Under the pieces are notes generated by a model. It saw nothing but the letters and a program-made list of their open reading frames with translations. It was not told the DNA's origin and made no database searches. From positions 434,001 to 498,000 of the forward strand of contig NZ_FTMA01000001.1 of NCBI RefSeq assembly GCF_900155985.1: a stretch of 64,000 nucleotides of DNA. The letters are read 5' to 3'. The DNA is from Maribacter ulvicola. Its GTDB lineage: Bacteria > Bacteroidota > Bacteroidia > Flavobacteriales > Flavobacteriaceae. A program made the position numbers and the translations under genes. Shown here one piece after another: positions 15,662-24,655 of the stretch. Position 1 is the stretch's first letter. Each line of letters begins with the position of its first letter.

Positions 15662-17027
15662 TTTCACTTTAAGCCTTTGCCCAGAATGTTTACGACGGGT
15701 AGATGCCAAAATTGTCTTTGAGAACGAAAAGGTATACATGCTTAAAAATTGTAAAGAGCATGGTAGATCTAAAGTGCTTATTGCTGATGATATTGAATAT
15801 TATAAGAACATAAGAAACTACAACAAGGCTTCTGAATACCCTAAAACATTCAATACAAAAACGCATTATGGCTGCCCATATGATTGCGGATTGTGCCCAG
15901 ATCATGAGCAACATTCTTGCCTTACCGTTATTGAACTCACGGACCGTTGTAACCTTACCTGCCCTACTTGTTACGCGGGATCATCGCCCACGTATGGCAG
16001 ACATAGAACCCTTGAGGAAATCAAGAAAATGCTTGATGTTATTGTAAATAACGAAGGTGAACCAGATGTGGTACAATTAAGTGGTGGTGAGCCTACCATA
16101 CACCCTAATTTCTTTGAGATTTTAGACTATGCAAAATCGCTTCCCATTCGTCATTTAATGTTGAATACCAACGGAATTAAAATTGCGAAAGATTTTGAGT
16201 TTGCTAAGCGATTAGCCACCTATGCACCAGATTTTGAAGTGTATTTACAGTTTGATTCGTTAGATGACCAAGTACTGCAAACCCTTCGCGGAGCAGACCT
16301 AGCCCAGATTCGTTTACAAGCTTTAGACCACCTAAATAAATTAAACCTTTCTACAACGTTGGTAGTCACTTTACAAAAAGGACTGAACGACCATGAAATG
16401 GGAAGCACCATAGACTTTGCCTTAAAACAAAAATGTGTACGCGGGGTTACTTTTCAACCCACACAGATAGCAGGGAGATTAGAGAATTTTGAGGTGGACG
16501 AAAACCGAATTACCTTAACCGAAGTACGACGAAAAATATTAGAGCAGTCGCCTATTTTTGAATCGGACGATTTAATTCCCGTTCCCTGTAATCCTGATGC
16601 TTTAGTAATGGCCTATGCCTTAAAATTAGGTAATGAGGTAAACCCGTTAACCAGGTTCATAAACCCAGATGATTTATTGAACGAAGGTAAAAACACGATA
16701 ATCTATGAGCAAGATGAGCAGTTGCACGGTAAAATGATTGAGCTCTTCAGCACGGGAAATTCCGTTGAAAAAGCTTCGGAAAACCTAAAGAGTATTATGT
16801 GTTGCCTGCCAGAAATTGATGCTCCAGAGCTGGGGTATGATAACTTATTCCGTATTATAATTATGCAATTTATTGATGCCCATAATTTTGATGTACGTGC
16901 CATAAAAAAATCTTGTGTGCACATTGTAAACAAAGACTATAAAATTATCCCGTTTGAAACTATGAACCTGTTTTATAGAGATGATAAAATTGAAAGATTA
17001 AAAGAACTACAAAACGAAATGATATGA
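15633..17027 (+). CDS. Radical SAM enzyme of the Tes/MJ0619 type
   Basis: The 464-residue protein has an N-terminal zinc-like motif (C16, C19, C40, H43), a second cysteine set GCPYDCGLCPDHEQHSC (C81, C85, C88, C96), the radical SAM motif CNLTCPTC (C106, C110, C113), SGGEP, and a C-terminal signature QFIDAHNFDVRAIKKSCVHI then IIPF. This layout is that of the archaeal MJ0619 methylase and tetraether lipid synthase (Tes) family, which act on unactivated carbons, including lipid tails. It overlaps the Lgt-like gene by 29 bp and the next small membrane gene by 4 bp. A lipid or lipoprotein acyl-chain substrate is inference from that context. Confidence 0.85.
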   Translation: MSEKNYTYYDFTLSLCPECLRRVDAKIVFENEKVYMLKNCKEHGRSKVLIADDIEYYKNIRNYNKASEYPKTFNTKTHYGCPYDCGLCPDHEQHSCLTVIELTDRCNLTCPTCYAGSSPTYGRHRTLEEIKKMLDVIVNNEGEPDVVQLSGGEPTIHPNFFEILDYAKSLPIRHLMLNTNGIKIAKDFEFAKRLATYAPDFEVYLQFDSLDDQVLQTLRGADLAQIRLQALDHLNKLNLSTTLVVTLQKGLNDHEMGSTIDFALKQKCVRGVTFQPTQIAGRLENFEVDENRITLTEVRRKILEQSPIFESDDLIPVPCNPDALVMAYALKLGNEVNPLTRFINPDDLLNEGKNTIIYEQDEQLHGKMIELFSTGNSVEKASENLKSIMCCLPEIDAPELGYDNLFRIIIMQFIDAHNFDVRAIKKSCVHIVNKDYKIIPFETMNLFYRDDKIERLKELQNEMI

Positions 17028-17218
17028 TTTTAGAAGGTAATTTAGATGGTCTAGCTACCTTTCTGATTATGATAATGTTTGGCCCTGCAATCTTGTTCCT
17101 TATTATTGGTGCCATCCTATTTAATTATAAGAAGAAAAAAGCGGGTAAAGTATTTATGATTTTAGCCGGAGTGTATTGTTTAATAAGCCTTGGTTTATGC
17201 GGTACTATGATGGCATAG
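17024..17218 (+). CDS. Small two-helix membrane protein of the radical SAM operon
   Basis: This 64-residue protein has two membrane helices (about 10-32, FLIMIMFGPAILFLIIGAIL, and 41-62, KVFMILAGVYCLISLGLCG) joined by a basic loop NYKKKKAGK. Its ATG overlaps the radical SAM stop (ATGA), indicating coupled translation. I do not recognise a family. It ends 4 bp before the convergent TonB-family gene. Location suggests a membrane anchor or partner for the two enzymes upstream. Confidence 0.75.
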   Translation: MILEGNLDGLATFLIMIMFGPAILFLIIGAILFNYKKKKAGKVFMILAGVYCLISLGLCGTMMA

Positions 17219-17221
17219 TAT

Positions 17222-19621
17222 TTATAAACGTTTGCCTTCGTCTGTACTCTTTTTCTTAGTATTATCTCGAATTTTGGTGTTGCCAAACTTATACCTCAAC
17301 CCTAGCACCAACAATCTAGTTTCATTTCTAGTACTGGTAGTGTTTTTTTGATCTAGATAATTTCTTGTTGAGTTTATGGTGCCGTTGTTAAAAATATCTT
17401 CAACACTTAGAGAAATACTTGCATCTTTGTTCCAAAAGGTTTTTCTAAAAGACAGGCCAAATTTACTTAAAGGTTCATTATAGGCATTTCCCCTTATACT
17501 AGGAGAGTAATAGGTATAGGTAATATCTGCAAATAGCGATTTATCTTTAAGTAATGTAAAGTAATTATTGGCACGAATTAAGGTGGTCCAGATTGAGTTC
17601 TCTATAATAGTATTTGTGTTTAAATCTGTAAAGCTATCCCTGTCATGAAAATGGCTAACTAGAGCATAAAGATACCAATACGATGTAAGCTCTTTTGATA
17701 CACTAACATCTATACCGTAAAAGTAATTGGTTTCTAAATTTACAATTTGTGTTTTCAGCGTATGGGTTGCATTGTCTTGTGTTATTTGTTGCAATTGTTC
17801 ATTAGACTTTCTACTGGCAAACAACACCACTTTAAAATCGCGATCAAATACATAATCTAACTGCATATAATCAACATAAGATGGTTTTAAATTAGGGTTG
17901 CCTTCATAAAGAGAATTTGCAGACAGATAAAACTGAAAAGGATTAATGCTGCTATACCTTGGTCTTGTAATTCTTCTATAATATTTTAAATAAAAGGCAT
18001 TTTTCTCTTTCTTATACGAAAGTGCCATATTGGGAAAAAAATTCAAATAAGAGGTCTCATGAACTGATAGCAAGGTATCTAAATCACCTTTGGTTTCCGT
18101 ATATTCCGTTCGCAGTCCAATATTCAATTTCCAGTTTTCCCAATTATTGTTTAAACTGAGGTAACCCGCATAAATTTGTTCGTCATAATCAAACTGTCCA
18201 TTTTCTGTTGGGTTGACTCCGTCTGTTGAATCATCAAACCCTGACTGCATAATATTTGACTCAGAATTTATAGTAGCTACTCTTAATCCTGTCTCCATGG
18301 TAGCGTTTTTTGAAACCGGTAGCGTAAGGTCTGTTTGAGCACTAAAAAGATTTATTATTTGATCAGATCCTATTTTTAGCGTATTTTCTGAAGTTTTATC
18401 CGTAAAGCCCTGTGTAATATCATTGTTTAATACTTGGCTCTGTTTAGAATTATAATAAGTAAAATGCGCATTCGTAGACAATTCTGCCCCTTTGTCATTT
18501 AATTGATGTACCCAATCTAAATAATTAGATGAATTGTAGGTGTCTTTATGCGTTATGTTTAAGCCATCTAATTGAGCTATTAACTCTTTATCTGTATTAT
18601 CTATATCCGTTGTTGAAAAATAATTTGAAGTGCCATTAGGTGATAGGCTAGAGGTAGAAGAAAGGCTTATTGTGTTTTTTTCATCTAATTCTAAATCTAA
18701 AAACAAATTGATGTTGTGACTCCTTCTTTTATCTATTATCTTTTGTTCTGCAGTCCAAATCTCACTTTCTTGTCCGTTTTCAAAATAAGTAGTAATATCA
18801 GTGTATCTACTCCAATCTCTGTTATGGCTAAAACTATAATTAGTAGAGAAATCTAATTTCTTTCCTTTAAAAAAATGATCTGTACCAATCGTATGTTTTG
18901 GAAGAACACCTTGGGTAAATCGGTTAAAGACTGCCCCGTTATACCCGGCAACCAGATTTTTCTTCATCTTAATATCTATAAGCAATCCGCCCTCTGCACT
19001 ATATTTTGCCGGGGGGCTAGTAATTACTTCTATCGACTTTACATTACTTGCTGAACTACCCGTAAGAAGATTAATAATATCATCTTCTGGTAAATTAACA
19101 CGCTTTCCATTGATCATGATGGTTACATTAGGGCTGCCATTTATGTATAAGCGATTGTTCATCACCATAACCCCTGGCGTTCGTTTTAAAACATCCCATA
19201 TATCACTATCTGAAAGTGCTGTATTTTCAATATTGAAAATGTGCCTATCTGCCAATTGTTCTATGACAGGTTTTTTTTGAGTTACTACAACCTCATCTAA
19301 TTCTTGTGACCTTTTTAATACTAGGGTTTCTATTGTAGTGTTACCCGTTATAGATAAAATAGTACCCTCTACCGTGTTTGCTATATAGCTAGCAACTATA
19401 CGATACCTGCCAGGAGTAACTGCCTTAATTTCATAACCACCTTGCTCATTGGTAACGGTTCCTTTTATAAATTCACCATCTTCGCTCAATAAAATAACAT
19501 TGGCAAGAACAACAGGTGTCTGGTTATCATCAACAACAAAACCATTTATACTAAAATCTTGGGAAAACACTAATGAAGCTATAAGGCAACATAAAAGTGA
19601 TAAGCAGAATTTCGTAGTCAT
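17222..19621 (-). CDS. TonB-family outer-membrane beta-barrel protein (copy 1)
   Basis: The 799-residue protein has a signal peptide (LSLLCCLIASLVFSQDF), a CarboxypepD-reg domain (about 25-110, INGFVVDDNQTPVVLANVILL), a plug domain (about 115-225, with DVLKRTPGVMVMNNRLYINGSP) and a C-terminal barrel of the OMP_b-brl_3 family. It has the short terminal strand LVLGLRYKFGNTKI followed by a charged tail. Relatives bind or import ligands with TonB energy, or act as surface receptors; the substrate is unknown. It lies head to tail with a paralogue (19731-22133), about 110 bp apart. Confidence 0.9.
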   Translation of the reverse strand: MTTKFCLSLLCCLIASLVFSQDFSINGFVVDDNQTPVVLANVILLSEDGEFIKGTVTNEQGGYEIKAVTPGRYRIVASYIANTVEGTILSITGNTTIETLVLKRSQELDEVVVTQKKPVIEQLADRHIFNIENTALSDSDIWDVLKRTPGVMVMNNRLYINGSPNVTIMINGKRVNLPEDDIINLLTGSSASNVKSIEVITSPPAKYSAEGGLLIDIKMKKNLVAGYNGAVFNRFTQGVLPKHTIGTDHFFKGKKLDFSTNYSFSHNRDWSRYTDITTYFENGQESEIWTAEQKIIDKRRSHNINLFLDLELDEKNTISLSSTSSLSPNGTSNYFSTTDIDNTDKELIAQLDGLNITHKDTYNSSNYLDWVHQLNDKGAELSTNAHFTYYNSKQSQVLNNDITQGFTDKTSENTLKIGSDQIINLFSAQTDLTLPVSKNATMETGLRVATINSESNIMQSGFDDSTDGVNPTENGQFDYDEQIYAGYLSLNNNWENWKLNIGLRTEYTETKGDLDTLLSVHETSYLNFFPNMALSYKKEKNAFYLKYYRRITRPRYSSINPFQFYLSANSLYEGNPNLKPSYVDYMQLDYVFDRDFKVVLFASRKSNEQLQQITQDNATHTLKTQIVNLETNYFYGIDVSVSKELTSYWYLYALVSHFHDRDSFTDLNTNTIIENSIWTTLIRANNYFTLLKDKSLFADITYTYYSPSIRGNAYNEPLSKFGLSFRKTFWNKDASISLSVEDIFNNGTINSTRNYLDQKNTTSTRNETRLLVLGLRYKFGNTKIRDNTKKKSTDEGKRL

Positions 19622-19730
19622 TAGTAATCGTATTCTACTTAAATGTAGGAAAGTAATATTGAATAATCTTACATATTTTTTAACTTTTTCTTAATGAAAA
19701 AATAATGCATTGATAATTAGATAGTTACAT

Positions 19731-22133
19731 TTACTCTATACGTTCACGTTCTATTTTATCTATATTACGCTGATTATCTTCTAGACGAAAATTACCAAAG
19801 TTATATGTAAAACCGATCTTTATATACTGGGTTTCAGGAACTTTTAAATAACCATTATCTTGATTTAAATATTTAGAAGATACATACCCGTTATATTTAC
19901 CTAATAGGTCGTTTGCACTTATACTAAGAACAGCTCTGTTGTTATAAAAGGATTTTCTTAACCCTACGGTTAAATTTGTAGTTTCTTCTTGTATAAATGA
20001 ACCTTGCAACCAACCAGATATATAGGTTAATCCTAATTCCCCTTTAAAACTACTGTCTTTAGAAAGGGTTAAATAATTTGTAAGATCTATATATGCTCCA
20101 TTAAAGTTGTTTGTAAACGAAAAGGCATCGCTTTGTAAGGCAATAAAAGATTCTTCTTCATGAAAAAGAGAGATATAACTATATAAATACCAATTATTAC
20201 TTAAAGATTTTCCGTAGGTAAAATCAAACCCGTAAGAGGTGCTTTCCAGCACGTTCTGTGTAATATCTCTTAGCACTAAGTTATCAGTATCCTGAAAAGT
20301 TAATGTAGAAATATACATGCCGTTATCTCTATAATAAAAATCGAAAAAATACTCCTGTTGAAGGGTGTAGTTCAAATTGAAATTTTGACTAAAACTAGGG
20401 GTTAAATTAGGGTTTCCTTCTTGAAAAGTACGCTCATTAATATAGGTTCTAAACGGATTTAAATCTTCATACCTAGGGCGTTGAACCTTTCTGGCATAAT
20501 CAAAAGACAGACTGTGGTTCTCGTTAATAGTATGTAGCATATAAAATGAAGGAAATAATTTAAAATAGCTAAGATCGTTTATGGTAGATACATTTACAGA
20601 TATTCCTGAACTCTCTGTATGCTCTGCTCGTAAACCGGTTTTAATACTCCATTTTTCCCAATCTTTTGACAAACTTAAATAGCCTGCGTATACACTCTCA
20701 TCATAGGTATAATCATCAGATAAATTAGGTATAAACTCAGCTCCGTTATTTTGTAGAAAATAGTCTAATCTACTTTCAGAATCAATAAAAGAACTTTTTA
20801 CACCTGTTTCAAAAAATACATTACCCAAGTAGTCGTTATAATCTACTTGAGCGGTTTTTATTTTTATCTGCTGATCGGCAATAGTGGAGAAATTAAAATC
20901 ACGTAAAAAGGAACCGTTAGGCTGAAAGTAATCTGATTTTACATTTTGATTTTGGTCTAAACCAAAATCTGTATAATGTGCATTTATGGTTAAATTCCCT
21001 TGGTCTTTAAATTGATGTTTAAAAGTTAGGTCACCAGAAATATTATTCTTTTTTTCACTTAAAAAACTATCTGTAGTAAATAAAGAATCTAAAACACCTG
21101 AACTATTTTTAATGGTCGTTTCCTGATAAAAATCAGCATCCTTCTTTGGTTGAAATTGCGCATTACTGGTGAAGCTTAAGCTGCTCTTTTCATTAAACTT
21201 ATAATCTACTGCTAAGTTTGCACTATGGGTATTAGTACGTATTACTTGGTCAAAATCTGTGTCCCAAATAGAGGTTATACCGGTATCATCTCTATAATTG
21301 GTATTGTTCAGGGTATTCTTAAATTCTTTTTTTGGTGTGTAATTATAATTGGCATTCACATTTAGCTTTTCAGTTTTGTAAAAGTGAGATGTGCCAAAAT
21401 TGTACTTTGGGAATACCCCTTGGGTATACCCGATATTTACATTTCCTTTATAACCAACAGACACATTTTTACTGGTAACAATATTTAAAATAGAGCCACC
21501 CTCGGCATCATAACTTGCCGGAGGATTATGAATAACCTCTATAGATTTTATATGCTCCCCTTGGTAATTCTCTAAAAGACTTCTCACCTCTTCAGCTGAT
21601 AAATGAACCTTACGGTTATTGATATAAACGGTTGTTGCCTGATTTCTTACCTTCAGTTCATCGTTCATCATAATTACTCCCGGTGTTTGACGAAGAATGT
21701 CCCAAGAACTTTGCTGAGAAATAACCGTGTTTTCTACATTAAAAACAATACGGTCAACCTGTCTTTTTACAAAAGGCTTATTACTAGTAACGGTCACTTC
21801 ATTTAACTGTTCTGCCTGCTGTTCTATGATCAAAGCTCCAATTTTAGTGTCTTTTAAAATTTCAATCGCTAAATTATTGGAAACCTGACCAACGTAAGAT
21901 GCTTTAAGAAAATAGAGACCTTCTGCAATATCAGAAAACAAGAACGCACCGTTTTCATCGGCAGAAGTGCCTTTTACCACAACAGAATCCGTTACTTTTA
22001 ATAGAAAAACCGAAGCAAATGCAACTTGCTCTTGATATTGGTCTTTTACTTCTCCTTTCACCTCAAAGGTTTGACTGTGCACAAAATGAGTTATACCTAT
22101 GGTGAATAATAAAATGGAAAGCAGTCTTTTCAA
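19731..22133 (-). CDS. TonB-family outer-membrane beta-barrel protein (copy 2)
   Basis: A paralogue of the next gene on the strand, with the same length (800 residues) and layout: signal peptide (LLSILLFTIGITHFVHSQTF), CarboxypepD-reg domain (FEVKGEVKDQYQEQVAFASV), plug (WDILRQTPGVIMMNDELKV) and OMP_b-brl_3 barrel ending YIKIGFTYNFGNFRLEDNQRN. Divergence between the two copies is high in the barrel, suggesting different ligands. It is upstream and may share a transcript. No SusD-like or regulator gene is adjacent, so this is not a polysaccharide-utilization locus as seen. Confidence 0.9.
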   Translation of the reverse strand: MKRLLSILLFTIGITHFVHSQTFEVKGEVKDQYQEQVAFASVFLLKVTDSVVVKGTSADENGAFLFSDIAEGLYFLKASYVGQVSNNLAIEILKDTKIGALIIEQQAEQLNEVTVTSNKPFVKRQVDRIVFNVENTVISQQSSWDILRQTPGVIMMNDELKVRNQATTVYINNRKVHLSAEEVRSLLENYQGEHIKSIEVIHNPPASYDAEGGSILNIVTSKNVSVGYKGNVNIGYTQGVFPKYNFGTSHFYKTEKLNVNANYNYTPKKEFKNTLNNTNYRDDTGITSIWDTDFDQVIRTNTHSANLAVDYKFNEKSSLSFTSNAQFQPKKDADFYQETTIKNSSGVLDSLFTTDSFLSEKKNNISGDLTFKHQFKDQGNLTINAHYTDFGLDQNQNVKSDYFQPNGSFLRDFNFSTIADQQIKIKTAQVDYNDYLGNVFFETGVKSSFIDSESRLDYFLQNNGAEFIPNLSDDYTYDESVYAGYLSLSKDWEKWSIKTGLRAEHTESSGISVNVSTINDLSYFKLFPSFYMLHTINENHSLSFDYARKVQRPRYEDLNPFRTYINERTFQEGNPNLTPSFSQNFNLNYTLQQEYFFDFYYRDNGMYISTLTFQDTDNLVLRDITQNVLESTSYGFDFTYGKSLSNNWYLYSYISLFHEEESFIALQSDAFSFTNNFNGAYIDLTNYLTLSKDSSFKGELGLTYISGWLQGSFIQEETTNLTVGLRKSFYNNRAVLSISANDLLGKYNGYVSSKYLNQDNGYLKVPETQYIKIGFTYNFGNFRLEDNQRNIDKIERERIE

Positions 22134-22258
22134 TGGTGGCTAAAGGTTGGTAATCAAATCTAATTAAAAAAAATGATGTAATGCCCTACAATATAAATTT
22201 ATAATCTATGCGCCTATAAATAGCTAACCACACTAAAGCTTAGCGCTATAAATTAGAT

Positions 22259-22266
22259 TATATTTG
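22259..22266 (+). promoter_or_regulatory. Candidate -7 box for lepA
   Basis: TATATTTG fits TAnnTTTG and lies 65 bp upstream of the lepA ATG. No clear -33 TTG is visible at the usual distance. Confidence 0.4.
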
Positions 22267-22331
22267 CAGTTGCTCTTTGTTGCCTGGCATTATTTCTGGC
22301 GTAAATTGGCATTATTATTACTGTTACCACT

Positions 22332-24128
22332 ATGAAAAACATTAGAAATTTCTGCATTATTGCACATATTGACCATGGTAAAAGCACCTTGGCAGACAGA
22401 TTGTTAGAATTTACCGGATCGGTTACCGATCGAGAAAAAAAGGAACAGCTTCTGGACAGTATGGATCTTGAAAGAGAACGTGGTATCACAATAAAAAGTC
22501 ATGCAATACAAATGGATTACACCTATAAGGGTGAGCAATATGTATTAAATTTAATTGACACACCTGGTCACGTAGATTTCTCATACGAGGTGTCTAGATC
22601 TATTGCGGCCTGTGAAGGTGCCTTGTTGGTTGTAGATGCAGCACAGAGTATACAAGCACAGACGATTTCTAATTTATATTTGGCATTGGAAAACGACCTT
22701 GAAATTATACCTGTTTTAAATAAGGTTGATTTACCAAGTGCCAATCCAGAAGAAGTAACAGATGATATTGTTGACCTTTTAGGTTGTGATGCAGAGGAAG
22801 TTATTCCTGCATCTGCAAAAACCGGTATAGGTATAGAAGAAATATTAGCTGCTATTATTGAACGTATTCCTGCTCCTATAGGTAACCCCGACGAAGCGCT
22901 ACAGGCATTGGTTTTCGATTCTGTTTACAACCCGTTTAGAGGTGTGGAAACCTATTTTAGAGTTATAAACGGTGAAATTAAAAAGGGACAAAAAATAAAA
23001 TTTGTAGCAACTGACAAGGACTATTTTGCTGATGAAGTAGGTACGCTGAAGCTGACTCAAGAGGTTAAAAAAAGTGTAAAGGCCGGTGATGTTGGTTATT
23101 TGATAACAGGTATAAAAGACGCCCGCGAAGTTAAGGTCGGTGATACCATTACTGATGCTACCAACCCAACTAAAAACGCAATTGCCGGATTTGAAGATGT
23201 GAAACCAATGGTATTTGCCGGTATTTATCCTGTAGATACCGATGAGTTTGAAGAGTTACGTGCTTCAATGGAAAAATTACAATTGAACGATGCCTCTCTT
23301 GTATTTGCTCCAGAAAGTAGTGCCGCCCTAGGTTTTGGATTTAGATGTGGTTTCTTAGGAATGCTGCATATGGAAATCATTCAAGAACGTTTAGAACGAG
23401 AGTTCAATATGACGGTAATAACTACGGTACCCAATGTTAGTTATCATGCATTTACTAGAAAAGATACTGAAACACCAATTATTGTTAACAACCCTACGGA
23501 TCTACCCGATCCATCTGGTATAGATCGTGTAGAAGAACCTTATATAAAAGCTACGATAATTACAAAATCTGACTTTGTCGGTAATGTAATGTCTTTATGC
23601 ATAGAGAAAAGAGGTCAAATTACAAACCAAACGTATTTGACTACAGAACGTGTTGAACTTAATTTTGACATGCCTTTGGCAGAAATAGTTTTCGACTTTT
23701 ATGATCGACTTAAAACAGTTTCTAAAGGATATGCTTCATTTGACTATACGCCAATTGGAATGCGTACCTCTAAATTGGTTCGTGTAGATATTCTTTTGAA
23801 CGCTCAGCCCGTTGATGCCTTGTCTGCTTTAATTCATGCAGATAATGCCGTTAATATTGGTAAAAAAATGTGTGAAAAGCTCAAAGAATTGATACCAAGG
23901 CAACAGTTTGATATTCCTATTCAAGCGGCTATAGGTGCAAAAATAATTTCTAGAGAAACTACAAAAGCCTTACGTAAAGACGTAACAGCTAAATGTTATG
24001 GTGGTGATATCTCCCGTAAACGTAAACTTCTTGAAAAGCAGAAGAAAGGTAAAAAACGTATGCGTCAAGTAGGTAACGTAGAAGTGCCACAAGAGGCTTT
24101 TATGGCGGTATTGAAGTTAAATGATTAA
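22332..24128 (+). CDS. lepA: Elongation factor 4
   Basis: A full-length 598-residue translational GTPase. G1 [16 protein letters not shown]2 [11 protein letters not shown]3 DTPGHVDF, G4 NKVDLPSA and the LepA C-terminal block [20 protein letters not shown] are all present. It acts on the ribosome to relieve stalled or mistranslocated complexes and in 30S assembly. It is a single-gene unit flanked by convergent or divergent genes. Nothing is unusual. Confidence 0.97.
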   Translation: MKNIRNFCIIAHIDHGKSTLADRLLEFTGSVTDREKKEQLLDSMDLERERGITIKSHAIQMDYTYKGEQYVLNLIDTPGHVDFSYEVSRSIAACEGALLVVDAAQSIQAQTISNLYLALENDLEIIPVLNKVDLPSANPEEVTDDIVDLLGCDAEEVIPASAKTGIGIEEILAAIIERIPAPIGNPDEALQALVFDSVYNPFRGVETYFRVINGEIKKGQKIKFVATDKDYFADEVGTLKLTQEVKKSVKAGDVGYLITGIKDAREVKVGDTITDATNPTKNAIAGFEDVKPMVFAGIYPVDTDEFEELRASMEKLQLNDASLVFAPESSAALGFGFRCGFLGMLHMEIIQERLEREFNMTVITTVPNVSYHAFTRKDTETPIIVNNPTDLPDPSGIDRVEEPYIKATIITKSDFVGNVMSLCIEKRGQITNQTYLTTERVELNFDMPLAEIVFDFYDRLKTVSKGYASFDYTPIGMRTSKLVRVDILLNAQPVDALSALIHADNAVNIGKKMCEKLKELIPRQQFDIPIQAAIGAKIISRETTKALRKDVTAKCYGGDISRKRKLLEKQKKGKKRMRQVGNVEVPQEAFMAVLKLND

Positions 24129-24655
24129 TGCCGTGCTTTTAGAGTGATCTATTGAAACAATTCTTTAGAAATTACGATATCTGTTAAATTTTCTTCCGGT
24201 ACAGAAATTATGATTTCTAAAGATTGTCTTTAAAATTCTAATGCCGTTTTTTAAAACACTCATTTCATTTCTACCTCAAAAAATGAAAAAAACATCTAAT
24301 TGGAGTATGGTGTATTTAACCATCAAAACAGCCAATTAAAAATATATTTTCTATCCTATACATTAATTTGTTCATGCAATCCTAAAAGCTATAGGTAGAA
24401 CTTTTTCTGGACAATTATATTTGTTCGTTTTAAACTTATCTATACCCCATTCTCAAAAAAGCATCATACCTGCATTACATACCACAATATTCATTCAATT
24501 ATTTTCTTTAAAAATGCTAAAGAAGTTTCAACCATTTGAAACAATAATAGTAAATAAACTAAGCACAAACCCAGCCAGCTGTAATGCGTTTTTATACTAG
24601 AAATATGGTTGGTATATAGAATTTTAAGGTTTTGGAATAAAAAATTAAGAGGTAA
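24129..24655. other. Gap between lepA and the antiporter gene
   Basis: 527 bp with no intact gene. On the minus strand 24494-24462 reads MNIVVCNAGMM, resembling the NNAG block of short-chain dehydrogenases, with stops on both sides, so it may be a gene relic. An inverted repeat TCTTTAGAAAT/ATTTCTAAAGA (24162-24172, 24213-24223) follows lepA. Confidence 0.4.

Noticed and set aside
24129-24655. A small-RNA gene after lepA
   Set aside because: The inverted repeat has a long loop and no promoter-terminator pair is visible.
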